NCBI RefSeq assembly: GCF_003219815.1
Contig: NZ_QJVD01000031.1
Location: forward strand, 1 to 41,006
Reading direction: 5' to 3'
DNA length: 41,006 nt
Origin: Arthrobacter livingstonensis
Lineage (GTDB): Bacteria > Actinomycetota > Actinomycetes > Actinomycetales > Micrococcaceae
Under the pieces are notes generated by a model. The model saw nothing but the letters and a program-made list of their open reading frames with translations, had not been told where the DNA came from and searched no databases. The translations under genes were made by a program, and so were the position numbers. Below, piece after piece: positions 40,871-41,006 of the stretch. Numbering within the stretch: the first letter of the stretch is position 1; each line of letters begins with the position of its first letter.

Positions 40871-41006
40871 TTAGGCGGTTTTGGTTGCAGGTGCCTCGTA
40901 GAAGGTGCCGTCGCGGAGCATCGCGAACAGGACGTCGCAGCGGCGCCGGGCAAGGGCGATCAGGGCTTGGTTGTGCCGTTTCCCTTCGGCGCGTTTCTTG
41001 TTGTAG
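40871..41006 (-). mobile_element. IS110-family transposase, C-terminal end (runs off the window)
   Basis: The last 45 residues of a transposase read on the minus strand: YNKKRAEGKRHNQALIALAR, then RRCDVLFAMLRDGTFYEAP, stop at 40871-40873. This is the standard C-terminus of the IS110/IS116/IS902 family (RuvC-like DEDD transposases, with the catalytic serine domain just upstream). The 5' part lies beyond position 41006. The element flanks the fluoride island on its right side and could have helped to mobilise it. Confidence 0.88.

Overview
The window reads as chromosome-like DNA from a high-GC actinobacterium, most likely a Micrococcaceae member close to Arthrobacter. The grounds are strongly G/C-biased codon use, ATGA/GTGA start-stop overlaps within operons, and family members of Arthrobacter type, notably a copper amine oxidase that keeps the spacing of the A. 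globiformis enzyme. No rRNA, complete tRNA, CRISPR array or replication origin was found.

Layout. (1) 0.7-3.3 kb: a three-gene split cytochrome b cluster (a 55-aa one-helix protein, a b6-type cytochrome b, and a membrane-anchored partner), then a VIT1/CCC1-type Fe/Mn transporter. (2) 3.3-5.4 kb: a HigBA-type toxin-antitoxin locus whose toxin is frameshifted, then decayed DNA with the 3' end of a tRNA and one copy of a diverged ~170-bp repeat; the second copy lies at 27.3 kb. (3) 5.4-19.3 kb: nitrogen-compound catabolism. It holds an aldehyde dehydrogenase, a TPQ copper amine oxidase, TetR and LysR regulators, a ridA-DUF1028-M20 amidohydrolase-aspartase operon, a flavin monooxygenase, a DUF5134 membrane protein and an APC permease. 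(4) 19.3-26.5 kb: a remnant of a rifampin ADP-ribosyltransferase, then aspartate 4-decarboxylase with the aspartate:alanine antiporter AspT (a decarboxylation energy cycle), an NAD(P)-binding SDR protein and a second permease. (5) 26.5-28.2 kb: a graveyard of gene fragments. (6) 28.3-39.8 kb: a fluoride-response island, the most striking part. (7) 40.0-41.0 kb: a small conserved-looking gene and the 3' end of an IS110-family transposase running off the window.

The fluoride island. I can read three separate crcB-motif (fluoride) riboswitches. One precedes phosphoglycerate mutase-enolase-UspA-CrcB-CrcB, one on the minus strand precedes inorganic pyrophosphatase-small ORF-MFS transporter, and one precedes a tandem pair of MutS-like ATPases. 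All three share the P1 hairpin and the loop/3'-tail pseudoknot, and the pseudoknot bases covary between copies. In two of them the aptamer 3' tail can also pair with the ribosome binding site. Enolase and pyrophosphatase are classical fluoride-sensitive enzymes, so the island appears to combine export (CrcB pair), replacement metabolic enzymes, and a MutS-like pair of unknown role. Between the second and third riboswitches lies a cysteinyl-tRNA synthetase-like protein that has lost both catalytic signature motifs.

Starts were moved from the longest ORF to an internal codon where a Shine-Dalgarno sequence supports it. Functions come from recognising motifs by eye, without database searches.
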